Shown here in pieces: positions 26,118-35,020 of a stretch of 64,000 nucleotides of DNA. The position numbers and the translations under genes were made by a program. The notes under the pieces were generated by a model. That model did no database searches. It saw only the letters and a list, made by a program, of their open reading frames with translations, and was not told the origin of the DNA. The stretch covers positions 1-64,000 of the forward strand of contig NZ_JBASAD010000025.1 of NCBI RefSeq assembly GCF_049650445.1. The letters run 5' to 3'. The DNA is from Castellaniella sp049650445. Lineage in GTDB: Bacteria; Pseudomonadota; Gammaproteobacteria; Burkholderiales; Burkholderiaceae_B. The stretch's first letter is position 1. Every line of letters starts with the position of its first letter.

Positions 26118-27263
26118 ATGTCCGACGAAATCATCAACGTTCTGGGTCTGGACCCGGCCTCCCTCGAATCGCTCGTGGCGCAGTGGGGCGGCAAGCCCTT
26201 CCGTGCGCGCCAGTTGTCGCAGTGGGTGCATCAGCGCGGCGTCGACCGCTTCCAGGACATGAGCGACCTGGCCAAGGATTTTCGCGCGCGCCTGGAGTCC
26301 GGGTGCGTCGTGCAGGCGCCCCCCCTGAATCTGGAAAAACGTTCCTCCGACGGCACGCGCAAGTGGCTGTTCGACATGGGGCTGGGCAACGCCATCGAGA
26401 CGGTCTTCATTCCTGAGGACGATCGCGGCACGCTGTGCATTTCCAGCCAGGCCGGCTGCACCGTGGCCTGCCCGTTCTGTTCCACGGGCTATCAGGGCTT
26501 CAGTCGCAATCTGAATACCGCCGAAATCATCGGCCAGCTTTGGTACGCCAACCGTGCCCTGCGCGACGATCCCGCGGCTGCGCGGCTGGGCGGCTCGGCG
26601 GAATCCCCCCGGGCTGTCAGCAACGTGGTCATGATGGGGATGGGCGAACCCCTGCTCAACTATGACCAGGTGCTGGGTGCGTTGCGCCTGATGCTGGACG
26701 ACCACGCCTACGGCTTGTCGCGCCGCCGCGTGACCGTATCCACGTCCGGCGTGGTCCCCATGATGGATCGCCTGGCGCACGACTGCCCGGTGGCGCTGGC
26801 GGTGTCGCTGCATGCGCCCAACGACGAATTGCGCGACCGGCTGGTGCCGCTGAACCGCAAGCACCCGCTGGATGAACTGCTCGACGCCTGCAATCGTTAC
26901 CTGGAGCATGCGCCGCGCGATTTCATCACCTTCGAATATATTATGCTCGACGGCGTGAACGACGCCGACGAGCACGCGCGCCAGCTGATCGACATTGCAA
27001 AGCGGGTGCGCTGCAAGTTCAACCTGATTCCCTTCAACCCCTTCCCGCAGTCCGGCCTGCGGCGTTCCCCGGCGGCGCGCATCCGCCTGTTCTCCCAGTT
27101 GCTGACTGATGCAGGGCTGGTGGTGACGGTGCGCAAGACGCGCGGCGACGACATCGACGCTGCCTGCGGTCAACTGGCGGGGGAAGTACGCGACCGGACA
27201 CGCATCACCGAACGGCTGCCCGACCGGGCCAAGATCGTCATACGCAAAAAGGAGCATGGATGA
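26118..27263 (+). CDS. rlmN: Dual-specificity 23S rRNA/tRNA adenine-C2 methyltransferase RlmN
   Basis: The 381-residue radical SAM enzyme methylates A2503 of 23S rRNA and A37 of some tRNAs. The cluster-binding motif is CTVACPFC (about 112-119) after SSQAG, followed by MGMGEPLLNYD, and the C-terminal active Cys is in DIDAACGQL. It sits 50 bases after ndk and overlaps the HTH gene by four bases. Length and motifs are standard. Confidence 0.97.
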   Translation: MSDEIINVLGLDPASLESLVAQWGGKPFRARQLSQWVHQRGVDRFQDMSDLAKDFRARLESGCVVQAPPLNLEKRSSDGTRKWLFDMGLGNAIETVFIPEDDRGTLCISSQAGCTVACPFCSTGYQGFSRNLNTAEIIGQLWYANRALRDDPAAARLGGSAESPRAVSNVVMMGMGEPLLNYDQVLGALRLMLDDHAYGLSRRRVTVSTSGVVPMMDRLAHDCPVALAVSLHAPNDELRDRLVPLNRKHPLDELLDACNRYLEHAPRDFITFEYIMLDGVNDADEHARQLIDIAKRVRCKFNLIPFNPFPQSGLRRSPAARIRLFSQLLTDAGLVVTVRKTRGDDIDAACGQLAGEVRDRTRITERLPDRAKIVIRKKEHG

Positions 27264-27763
27264 GCGAAACCTCCCCTGATGGTCTGCGGCGCCCGGAGGC
27301 GACCCAGAGCCAGGAGGCGCTGTCGCTGGGCGATGCGCTGAAGGCCATGCGCGAGACGCGCGGCCTGTCGCTGTCCGAAGTCTCCGCACGCATCAAGTAT
27401 TCCGCCGTGCAACTGGGGTACCTGGAAGTCTGCGACTGGTCGCGGCTGCCCGAAGGCGTGCCTCTGCGCGGCCTGGTGCGCAACTATGCGCGTTTCCTGG
27501 GCACCGACGTGGATGCCGCCCTGAAACTCCTGGACGATGCGGTCGGTCCGACCCGGCCCAGGCCCGCCGTCACGGCCCTGGGCGCGCGCCGCGCCCTGCA
27601 GCAGGCCGACATGAGCCCCAAGGGCGAACCGGCCCACCGCACGTGGGCCTGGCTGCTGCTGATTCTGGTGCTGTTCTGCGTGGTCGGCGTGTACGCGATC
27701 AACCGGGGTTGGGTGCCTGAACAGTGGCTGGTGTTCGATTGGCTGAAGGCTTTGCGTCAATGA
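27260..27763 (+). CDS. rodZ: RodZ-like helix-turn-helix membrane protein, short form
   Basis: This 167-residue protein has a Cro/CI-type helix-turn-helix (about 25-90, LGDALKAMRETRGLSLSEVSARIKYS and RGLVRNYARFLG) typical of the RodZ cytoplasmic domain, then one membrane helix (about 128-147). The periplasmic beta domain present in full-length RodZ is missing; only about 20 residues follow the helix. RodZ links MreB to the membrane in cell-shape control. Coupled on both sides by ATGA overlaps (rlmN and ispG), so the gene is not an obvious remnant. Confidence 0.75.
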   Translation: MSETSPDGLRRPEATQSQEALSLGDALKAMRETRGLSLSEVSARIKYSAVQLGYLEVCDWSRLPEGVPLRGLVRNYARFLGTDVDAALKLLDDAVGPTRPRPAVTALGARRALQQADMSPKGEPAHRTWAWLLLILVLFCVVGVYAINRGWVPEQWLVFDWLKALRQ

Positions 27764-29070
27764 CTCTTGATTCTGTGCGTTCCGATCCGGCTGCCGCGAC
27801 CCGGCGGCCAACCCGCGCCGTCGCCGTGCGCTGGGGCGGCCATGTGATCCGGGTGGGTGGTGACGCCCCGGTCGTGGTGCAGTCCATGACCAATACCGAC
27901 ACGGCGGATCCCCAGGCCACCGCGCTGCAGGTGCGCGAGCTCTGGCAGGCCGGCTCCGAACTGGTGCGCGTCACCGTCAACACGCCCGAGGCCGCTGCTC
28001 AGGTCGCCGCCCTGCGCGACGCGCTGGACCGCATGAATGTGCCGGTCCCGCTGGTGGGGGACTTCCACTACAACGGCCACAAGCTGCTGACCCAGTTTCC
28101 GGACTGCGCGCAGGCGCTGTCCAAATACCGCATCAATCCCGGCAATATGGGCGGCGGCAAGCGTCGCGACGACAACTTCGCGCAGATGATCGAGGTCGCC
28201 TGCCGCCACGACAAGCCGATCCGCATCGGCGTGAACTGGGGCAGCCTGGATCACGAACTGCTGGCGCGGATGATGGACGAAAACGCGGCCCGCTCCACGC
28301 CCTGGTCGGCCAACGCCGTGATGCGCGAGGCCCTGGTGGTCTCGGCCATCACCAACGCCGAGCGTGCCCAGGCGCTGGGTCTGCGCGGCGACGCCATCGT
28401 GCTGTCCTGCAAGGTCAGCCACGTCCAGGACCTGATCGCCGTCTATCGCGAACTGTCGCGCCGTTGCGATTATCCGCTGCACCTGGGCCTGACCGAAGCC
28501 GGCATGGGCTCCAAGGGCATCGTCGCCTCCACGGCGGCTCTGGCGGTGCTGCTGCAGGAAGGCATCGGCGATACGATCCGTATTTCGCTCACGCCCGAAC
28601 CCGGCGGCGACCGCAGCCGTGAAGTCGTCGTGGCCCAGGAAATTCTGCAGACCATGGGCCTGCGGGCCTTCACCCCGATGGTGGTGGCCTGCCCGGGTTG
28701 CGGGCGCACCAGCAGCACGGTGTTCCAGGAACTGGCCGCCAGCATCCAGGCCTTTCTGCGGGCCCAGATGCCGGTCTGGAAGAACCAATACCCGGGCGTC
28801 GAGAACATGCACGTGGCCGTCATGGGCTGTGTCGTCAACGGTCCCGGTGAAAGCCGCCATGCCGATATCGGCATCAGCCTGCCCGGTACGGGCGAAATCC
28901 CGTCAGCGCCGGTGTTCGTGGATGGCGAACGCACCGTGACGCTCAAGGGCGACCATATCGCCCAGGAATTCCAGGCCATCGTCGAAAACTACGTGGCCCG
29001 GCGCTACGGACGGCAGCAGGGCGACGCGCCCGCGCGCCGTCCCGGCGTCGTGGCGCGCGATATTCACTGA
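27760..29070 (+). CDS. ispG: 4-hydroxy-3-methylbut-2-enyl diphosphate synthase IspG (GcpE)
   Basis: The 436-residue [4Fe-4S] enzyme makes HMBPP in the MEP isoprenoid pathway. It has the TIM-barrel N-terminal part (VVVQSMTNTDTADP, NPGNMG) and the cluster cysteines in ACPGCGRTSS and GCVVNGPGES near the C-terminus. ATG 27760 overlaps the rodZ stop; an upstream in-frame start inside rodZ is not needed. The order rlmN-rodZ-ispG-hisS is conserved in many proteobacteria. Confidence 0.97.
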   Translation: MTLDSVRSDPAAATRRPTRAVAVRWGGHVIRVGGDAPVVVQSMTNTDTADPQATALQVRELWQAGSELVRVTVNTPEAAAQVAALRDALDRMNVPVPLVGDFHYNGHKLLTQFPDCAQALSKYRINPGNMGGGKRRDDNFAQMIEVACRHDKPIRIGVNWGSLDHELLARMMDENAARSTPWSANAVMREALVVSAITNAERAQALGLRGDAIVLSCKVSHVQDLIAVYRELSRRCDYPLHLGLTEAGMGSKGIVASTAALAVLLQEGIGDTIRISLTPEPGGDRSREVVVAQEILQTMGLRAFTPMVVACPGCGRTSSTVFQELAASIQAFLRAQMPVWKNQYPGVENMHVAVMGCVVNGPGESRHADIGISLPGTGEIPSAPVFVDGERTVTLKGDHIAQEFQAIVENYVARRYGRQQGDAPARRPGVVARDIH

Positions 29071-29075
29071 AATCC

Positions 29076-30359
29076 ATGTCTGAATTCAAGAAAGTCGCCG
29101 GTCTGACCGGCATGAAGGATGCCTTGCCGCCGGAAACGGCGCGCTGGGAACGGCTCGAAGCCCTGGTGCGCGATTGGCTGGCCGGCTACGGCTACCAGAA
29201 CCTGCGCACGCCGGTGCTGGAGCAGACCCGCCTGTTCGCGCGCGGTATCGGCGAAGTCACCGACATCGTCGAAAAGGAAATGTATTCCTTCGTCGATCCA
29301 CTGAACGACGAACGCTTGACGATGCGGCCCGAATTCACCGCCGGCATCGTGCGCTCGGTGATCGAGCACAATTTCCTCTACGACCGGCCGCGCCGCGTCT
29401 ATGCGATGGGGCCGGTGTTCCGGCACGAGCGCCCGCAGCGTGGTCGCTATCGCCAGTTTCACCAGATCGACGTCGAGGCTCTGGGTTTCGCCGGTCCGGA
29501 CGTGGACGCCGAACTGATTCTGATGCTGGCGCGCCTGTGGCGCCTGCTGGGCCTGAAGGACATCCGCCTGGAACTCAATTCCCTGGGCCAGGCGGCCGAA
29601 CGTTCCGCCCACCGCGCGGCGTTGATCGTGCACCTGGAAAAGCACATTGACGTGCTCGACGAGGAAGCCCGCCGCCGCATGCACAGCAATCCGCTGCGCG
29701 TGCTGGACACCAAAAATCCCGCCATGCAGGACATGGCCGACAGCGCGCCGCGCCTGTTCGATTTCCTGGGCGAAGAATCGCTGGCCCACTATCGCGGCCT
29801 GTGCGACCGGCTCGACGACGCCGGGATCGCCTACACGCTGAATCCGCGCCTGGTGCGCGGGCTGGATTATTACAATCTGACCGTCTTCGAATGGGTCACG
29901 GACCGCCTGGGCGCCCAGGGGACGGTCTGCGGCGGTGGACGCTACGACGGCTTGATCGAGCTGCTGGGCGGCAAGTCCGCGCCGGCGGTGGGTTTTGCCA
30001 TCGGCATGGAGCGCCTGCTCGATCTTTGGCAGCAGGACGCACCCGAGCAGGATCCGGCCGAATGCCAGGTCTATCTGGTTCACCAGGGCGACGAGGCCCA
30101 GCGGCGGGCGGCGCAGATTGCCGAGTCGCTGCGCGACGCCGGACTGCGGGCACTTGTCCATGCCGGTTCGACTGGGTTTAAATCACAGTTTCGCCGGGCT
30201 GACGCCAGCGGCGCCGTGGCCGCCGTCATCATCGGCGGCGACGAACTGGCCTCGGGCCGGGCGACCGTGAAATGGCTGCGCGCCGGCGATGCCGGAGACG
30301 GGCAGCAGGAATCGGTCGCTTTCGACCAATTGGCCGAGCAACTCCAACAAAGGATCTGA
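29076..30359 (+). CDS. hisS: Histidyl-tRNA synthetase
   Basis: This 427-residue class II synthetase charges tRNA-His. Motif 1 lies near YQNLRTPVLE, motif 2 is in GPVFRHERPQRGRYRQFHQ, the histidine motifs are LVRGLDYYNLTVFEW and GGGRYDGL, and motif 3 is GFAIGMERLL; a C-terminal anticodon domain follows. It starts five bases after ispG. Distinguish it from the shorter paralogue hisZ at 38333, which lacks the anticodon domain. Confidence 0.98.
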   Translation: MSEFKKVAGLTGMKDALPPETARWERLEALVRDWLAGYGYQNLRTPVLEQTRLFARGIGEVTDIVEKEMYSFVDPLNDERLTMRPEFTAGIVRSVIEHNFLYDRPRRVYAMGPVFRHERPQRGRYRQFHQIDVEALGFAGPDVDAELILMLARLWRLLGLKDIRLELNSLGQAAERSAHRAALIVHLEKHIDVLDEEARRRMHSNPLRVLDTKNPAMQDMADSAPRLFDFLGEESLAHYRGLCDRLDDAGIAYTLNPRLVRGLDYYNLTVFEWVTDRLGAQGTVCGGGRYDGLIELLGGKSAPAVGFAIGMERLLDLWQQDAPEQDPAECQVYLVHQGDEAQRRAAQIAESLRDAGLRALVHAGSTGFKSQFRRADASGAVAAVIIGGDELASGRATVKWLRAGDAGDGQQESVAFDQLAEQLQQRI

Positions 30360-30367
30360 ACACAGGC

Positions 30368-31006
30368 ATGGCATACGATCTCGAAGAACAGGAAAAAATC
30401 GACGCGCTGAAGGCCTGGTGGGAACGCTACGGCACGCTTTCCATGGCCCTGGTCTTCGCCGTGCTGGCTGCGTTCGCCGGCTGGCGCGGCTGGCAGTGGT
30501 ATCAGTCGCACCAGGCCAATCAGGCCATGGGCTACTACGAGGCGCTCGAAGCCGCCGCCACCCAGCCGGGCGATGATGCGGTGGCCCGCATCAAGGCCGC
30601 CAGCGCGGCCCTGCGCGACGGTTACGCCGGTTCGGGTTACACCGCGCGCGGCGTGCTGGTGGCGGCCCAGGCGCTGCAGGAACGCAAGGACCTGGACGGT
30701 GCCCGCGAACAGCTCGAATGGCTGACGCGCGACAAGTCCGCTCCGGCGCTGAGCGCGGTGGCCCGCCTGCGTCTGGCCGGTGTGTTGCTGGCCCAGCAGC
30801 AGTACGAACCCGCCCTGGCCCAGCTTCAGGGCACGCCGCCAGCCGGTTTCGCCGGCCTGTACGCCGATCGCCGCGGCGACATTCTTGCCGCCCAGGGACA
30901 GTCCGCGCAGGCTGTCGAGGCCTGGAAAGAAGCCCTGAAATCCCTGGGCGCGGACCCCGCCGCCCAGATCGTCCAACTGAAAATCGACGCCTTGAACGGA
31001 GCCTGA
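30368..31006 (+). CDS. yfgM: YfgM family tetratricopeptide membrane protein
   Basis: The 212-residue protein has the YfgM start (AYDLEEQEKIDALKAWWERYG), one membrane helix (about 22-42) and a periplasmic domain of TPR-like helices (ARLRLAGVLLAQQQYEPALAQL, GQSAQAVEAWKEAL). YfgM is an ancillary factor of the SecYEG translocon and periplasmic chaperone network. It lies between hisS and bamB exactly as in E. coli. ATG 30368 gives the family N-terminus. Confidence 0.92.
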   Translation: MAYDLEEQEKIDALKAWWERYGTLSMALVFAVLAAFAGWRGWQWYQSHQANQAMGYYEALEAAATQPGDDAVARIKAASAALRDGYAGSGYTARGVLVAAQALQERKDLDGAREQLEWLTRDKSAPALSAVARLRLAGVLLAQQQYEPALAQLQGTPPAGFAGLYADRRGDILAAQGQSAQAVEAWKEALKSLGADPAAQIVQLKIDALNGA

Positions 31007-31011
31007 TTCCC

Positions 31012-32163
31012 ATGCAATCCTCCTCCCGCCTGTTTCGCGCGGCGCTCGTCGGCCTGGTCGCCGTCGGGCTGTCCGGCTGCGGCCTGTTTTCCCAGACCGA
31101 CGCCCGCTTCGATCCGGCGCCGCTGGCCGACTACGCGCCCTCGCTGGCGGTGTCGGCGCGCTGGTCGACTTCGATCGGCAGTGGCGGCGGCTACAGTTTC
31201 TCCCCCGAACTGGTGGGCGATACCCTGTACGCTGCGACCCCCTCGGGTGCTGTTGCAGCACTGGATGCCGCTTCCGGTGCGCTGCGCTGGCGCGTCGATG
31301 CCGGGCCTTTGTCGGCCGGCACCGGCAGTGACGGGCGGGTGGTTGCCGTGGCCACTCAGTCCGGCATGGTCGTGGCCTACGATGCCCAGGGCAAGGAACT
31401 CTGGCGTAGCCAGGCCGCCAGCGCCATCAATGTACCGCCTGCCGTGGGCAACGGCATCGTCGCGGTGCGTACCACCGATTACCGCATCCAGGCCTTCGAC
31501 GCGGCCACCGGCAAGTTGCGCTGGAATGTGCAGCGCCCCGGTCCCGCCCTGGCGCTGCGGACCAGCATCCGCATGCTGTCGGTGCCCAATCTGCTGATCG
31601 CCGGCATGCCCAACGGCCGCCTGATGGTGATCGATGCGGCTTCCGGCGCCGTGCGCTGGGAAGGCTCGGTCTCCGCTTCGCGCGGGGCATCCGACCTGGA
31701 ACGCATCACTGACGTGGTCGGTGCGCCGGTCATCGTCGGTCCCGCCTTGTGCGGCGTCAGTTACCAGGGCCGCACGACCTGCTTCGACGTGTCCCAGGGC
31801 GGCCGCGCCGTCTGGTCCGCAGAGGTCTCCTCCGCGACCGGCATGAGCACCGATGGCCAGCGCCTCTACCTGGCCGACGCGCGCGATACGGTCCATGCCC
31901 TGGACCTGCAGGACGGCCACGAAATCTGGAAACAGGCGGCGCTGCTCAACCGCCGTCTGAGCGCCCCCGCGCCGGCAGGTGCCGCCGTGGCCGTGGGTGA
32001 CTTTGAGGGCTACGTACATTTCCTGTCGCGCGCCGATGGCGCGCTGATGGCCCGCCTGCAAGTGGGCGGCGGGCCGGTCGTCTCGGCGCTGGTGCCGACC
32101 CCGCGCGGGGTGGTCGTGCAGACGGGCGACGGCAAGCTGATTCTGGTGGGCGTCGGTGGCTGA
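31012..32163 (+). CDS. bamB: Outer-membrane assembly lipoprotein BamB
   Basis: This 383-residue lipoprotein (lipobox LSGC near residue 23) is a seven or eight-bladed PQQ-type beta-propeller, with repeated blades such as ALDAASGALRWRVDAG, YDAQGKELWRSQ, FDAATGKLRWNV and IDAASGAVRWEG. It is part of the BAM complex that inserts outer-membrane proteins. Its last codons overlap the GTG start of der by eight bases, the same junction seen in many relatives. Confidence 0.96.
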   Translation: MQSSSRLFRAALVGLVAVGLSGCGLFSQTDARFDPAPLADYAPSLAVSARWSTSIGSGGGYSFSPELVGDTLYAATPSGAVAALDAASGALRWRVDAGPLSAGTGSDGRVVAVATQSGMVVAYDAQGKELWRSQAASAINVPPAVGNGIVAVRTTDYRIQAFDAATGKLRWNVQRPGPALALRTSIRMLSVPNLLIAGMPNGRLMVIDAASGAVRWEGSVSASRGASDLERITDVVGAPVIVGPALCGVSYQGRTTCFDVSQGGRAVWSAEVSSATGMSTDGQRLYLADARDTVHALDLQDGHEIWKQAALLNRRLSAPAPAGAAVAVGDFEGYVHFLSRADGALMARLQVGGGPVVSALVPTPRGVVVQTGDGKLILVGVGG

Positions 32164-33550
32164 TACGCGTTTCAAGCCGGTCGTGGCCCTGGTCGGGCGC
32201 ACGAACGTCGGCAAATCGACCCTGTTCAACCGCCTGACGCGTTCACGCGCGGCGCTGGTGGCAAACATCTCCGGGTTGACCCGCGACCGCCATTACGGCG
32301 AGGGGCGGGTGGGCGAGCATCCCTATATCGTGGTCGATACCGGCGGCTTCGAGCCGGTCGCCACCCGTGGCATTCTGGTCGAGATGGCGCGCCAGACCGC
32401 CCAGGCCATCGCCGAATCCGATGTGGTGATTTTCCTGGTGGACGGGCGCGAAGGCATCAACGCCCACGACCATGAAATCGCCCGTCTGTTGCGCAAGTCC
32501 GGCCAGCGCGTGTTGCTGGCCGTGAACAAGACCGAAGGCATGCGCAATCATGCCGACCTGGCCCAGTTCCACGAGCTGGGGCTGGGAGAGCCGCACCCGA
32601 TTTCGGCCGCACACGGCGACGGCGTGGCGACCCTGGCCGAAGAGGCGCTGGCCGCCTTGCTGGCTGAACGGGCTGCGCAAGTGGCCGAGTCCTCCGTGGA
32701 CCCGGACGCAACGGACGCAGGCGAGGGCGGAGCGCCCGATCACCGCATCAAGCTCGCCATCGCCGGGCGGCCGAACGTCGGCAAATCCACGCTCATCAAC
32801 ACCCTCGTGGGCGAGGACCGGGTCATCGCCTACGATCTTCCGGGCACCACGCGCGACGCCATCGAGATCGAATTCGAACGGGGCGATCGCCGCTATACGC
32901 TGATCGACACCGCCGGCTTGCGCCGCCGGGGCAAGGTTTTCGAGACCGTGGAAAAATTCTCGGTCATCAAGACGCTGCAGGCTATCGAGGCCGCCAACGT
33001 CGTGCTGCTGCTGATCGACGCACAGGAAGGCATTTCCGACCAGGACGCCCACATTGCCGGTTTCATCACTGAAACGGGCCGCGCCCTGGTGGTGGGCCTG
33101 AATAAGTGGGATGCGGTGAATCAGGAGCAGCGCGAATGGGTGCAGCGCGAATATGATCGCAAGCTGCGGTTTCTGTCCTTTGCCCGCGTGTTGAACCTGT
33201 CGGCCCTGAAGGGGCAGGGGGTCGGCCCGGTGCTCAAGGCCGTGGATGCCGCGCACGCCGCCGCCTTTGCAAAACTGTCCACCCCGAAACTGACCCGTAC
33301 CCTGCTGGCGGCCGTGGAACAGCAGCAGCCGCCGCGCAAGGGCATTTTCCGGCCCAAGATGCGCTACGCCCACCAGGGCGGGCAGAATCCGCCGCGCATC
33401 ATCATCCACGGCAACGCCCTGGATGCGGTGCCGGATTCCTACCGCCGCTATCTCGAAGGCCAGTTCCGCGAGGCCTTCAAGCTGGCTGGCACGCCGCTGT
33501 CGGTGGAATTCAAATCCTCGCATAACCCCTACCTGAAGGACGAGTCGTGA
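32156..33550 (+). CDS. der: Ribosome assembly GTPase Der (EngA)
   Basis: The 464-residue protein has two tandem G domains, GRTNVGKSTLFNRL (about 14-24) and GRPNVGKSTLINTL (about 205-215), each with DTxG and NKxD-type motifs, and a C-terminal KH-like domain ending near RRYLEGQFREAFKLAGTPL. It acts in 50S subunit maturation. The start is a GTG at 32156 inside the bamB end. Its stop overlaps the GTG start of hisC. Confidence 0.97.
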   Translation: MADTRFKPVVALVGRTNVGKSTLFNRLTRSRAALVANISGLTRDRHYGEGRVGEHPYIVVDTGGFEPVATRGILVEMARQTAQAIAESDVVIFLVDGREGINAHDHEIARLLRKSGQRVLLAVNKTEGMRNHADLAQFHELGLGEPHPISAAHGDGVATLAEEALAALLAERAAQVAESSVDPDATDAGEGGAPDHRIKLAIAGRPNVGKSTLINTLVGEDRVIAYDLPGTTRDAIEIEFERGDRRYTLIDTAGLRRRGKVFETVEKFSVIKTLQAIEAANVVLLLIDAQEGISDQDAHIAGFITETGRALVVGLNKWDAVNQEQREWVQREYDRKLRFLSFARVLNLSALKGQGVGPVLKAVDAAHAAAFAKLSTPKLTRTLLAAVEQQQPPRKGIFRPKMRYAHQGGQNPPRIIIHGNALDAVPDSYRRYLEGQFREAFKLAGTPLSVEFKSSHNPYLKDES

Positions 33551-34623
33551 GCACGCTCTGGAGCGACCACATCGCTGGCCTGGTGCCGTATGTGCCGGGT
33601 GAGCAGGCCCGCATCCCGAACCTGCTGAAGCTGAACACCAACGAACACCCGTACGGACCCTCGCCCCGGGCGATCGAGGCCATGCGCGCCGCCCTGACCG
33701 ACGACATGCGCCTGTACCCGGATTATCAGGCCCTGGACCTGCGCCGCACGATTGCGGACCGCTTCGGTCTGGCGCCGGATCAGGTGTTCCTTGGCAACGG
33801 TTCCGACGAAATCCTGGCACACGTCTTCAACGCGCTGTTCCTGCGCGGCGGCCGGCCCCTGTGGCTGCCTGATGTGACCTACAGCTTTTACAGGACCTAC
33901 TGCCGCCTGTATGCCGTGCCGCACCGTCTGATCCCGCTGGACGAGGATTTCGTCCTGCGCGTGGCGGACTACACCGGCCCGGCCGATCCGGAACCCGCGG
34001 GAATCATATTCGCCAATCCGAATGCGCCCACCGGCCGGTCCCTGACGCTGGACGAGATCGCCGCCATCGCCCAGGCGCACCCCGACAGCGCCGTGGTGGT
34101 GGACGAGGCCTATGTGGACTTCGGTGCCGAGTCGGCCGCCGCGCTGATCGGCCGCTTCCCCAACATCCTGGCCATCCACACCCTGTCCAAGTCCCGCGCT
34201 CTGGCGGGCCTACGAGTGGGCTACGCCCTGGGGCATGCCGACCTGATCGCGGGGCTGACGCGCGTCAAGGACAGTTTCAATTCCTATCCCATGGATCGTG
34301 TGGCCCTGGCCGGCGCCCAGGCGGCGATCGAGGACGAAGCCTGGTTCGACCGCACCCGGCGGGCCGTGATCGACGCCCGCGAACAACTGGCGCGCGATCT
34401 GCGGGCTCTGGGGTTCCAGGTGCTGCCATCCCAGGCCAATTTCGTCTTTGCCCGCCATCCGGGCCGTGACGCCCGCGACATCGCCTCCGGCTTGCGCGAA
34501 ACGGGCATCCTGGTGCGGCATTTCAGTGCGCCGCGCATCGATCAGTACCTGCGGATTACCGTGGGCACGCCGGAACAATGCGCCCGTTTGTGCGACGCCC
34601 TGCGTGCGCTGCTATCGGCCTGA
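33547..34623 (+). CDS. hisC: Histidinol-phosphate aminotransferase
   Basis: This 358-residue PLP enzyme converts imidazole-acetol phosphate to histidinol phosphate. It shows the family elements LNTNEHPYGPSP, ANPNAPTGR, VVVDEAYVDF and the PLP-lysine segment TLSKSRALAGLRVGYA. Start is GTG 33547 overlapping der. Its place between der and hfq, away from the main his operon, suggests a second hisC copy; it could accept other aromatic substrates too. Confidence 0.93.
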   Translation: MSTLWSDHIAGLVPYVPGEQARIPNLLKLNTNEHPYGPSPRAIEAMRAALTDDMRLYPDYQALDLRRTIADRFGLAPDQVFLGNGSDEILAHVFNALFLRGGRPLWLPDVTYSFYRTYCRLYAVPHRLIPLDEDFVLRVADYTGPADPEPAGIIFANPNAPTGRSLTLDEIAAIAQAHPDSAVVVDEAYVDFGAESAAALIGRFPNILAIHTLSKSRALAGLRVGYALGHADLIAGLTRVKDSFNSYPMDRVALAGAQAAIEDEAWFDRTRRAVIDAREQLARDLRALGFQVLPSQANFVFARHPGRDARDIASGLRETGILVRHFSAPRIDQYLRITVGTPEQCARLCDALRALLSA

Positions 34624-34711
34624 GCCGACGGCCGCACCGCTGCGATGCAACAATACTGAAACGCATTAAAATAGACCCTCCACCATAACTTCAATAACCG
34701 GAGCCCCGTCC

Positions 34712-34948
34712 ATGAGCAACAAAGGGCAAATTCTCCAAGACCCATTCCTGAACGCCTTGCGCAAGGACCACGTGCCCGTTTCGATCTACCTGGTCAACGG
34801 GATCAAGCTGCAAGGCCAGGTCGAATCGTTCGACCAATACGTCGTGCTGCTGCGCAATACGGTCACCCAGATGGTTTACAAACACGCCATCTCCACTGTC
34901 GTGCCGGCCCGTCCCGTTTCCTTCCAGGTGGATGACTCTGCCGAATAA
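34712..34948 (+). CDS. hfq: RNA chaperone Hfq
   Basis: The 78-residue protein matches Hfq throughout: KGQILQDPFLNALRKDHVPVSIYLVNGIKLQGQVESFDQ carries the Sm1 motif and YKHAISTVVPARP is the Sm2 KHA motif. The hexamer pairs small RNAs with mRNAs. The C-terminal tail is short, as in other Burkholderiales. It precedes hflX-hflK-hflC, the conserved order. An AT-rich stretch with TAAAAT at 34667-34672 may be its -10 box. Confidence 0.98.
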   Translation: MSNKGQILQDPFLNALRKDHVPVSIYLVNGIKLQGQVESFDQYVVLLRNTVTQMVYKHAISTVVPARPVSFQVDDSAE

Positions 34949-34973
34949 GTCACTGCGATTGGTTCGCCTTTTC

Positions 34974-34991
34974 GCCCGCCCTCCGGCGGGC
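34974..34991 (+). terminator. Small hairpin after hfq
   Basis: A perfect seven-base GC stem (34974-34980 with 34985-34991) and a four-base loop lie between hfq and hflX. Only a weak T-rich tract follows, so it may reduce read-through or set the hfq mRNA end. Confidence 0.45.
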
Positions 34992-35020
34992 ATTCGCTTT
35001 GTGATGGGCTGCACATACAC

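Noticed and set aside
30718..31011. Extension of bamB into yfgM
   Set aside because: The lipoprotein signal starts at ATG 31012; earlier codons overlap yfgM in another frame.
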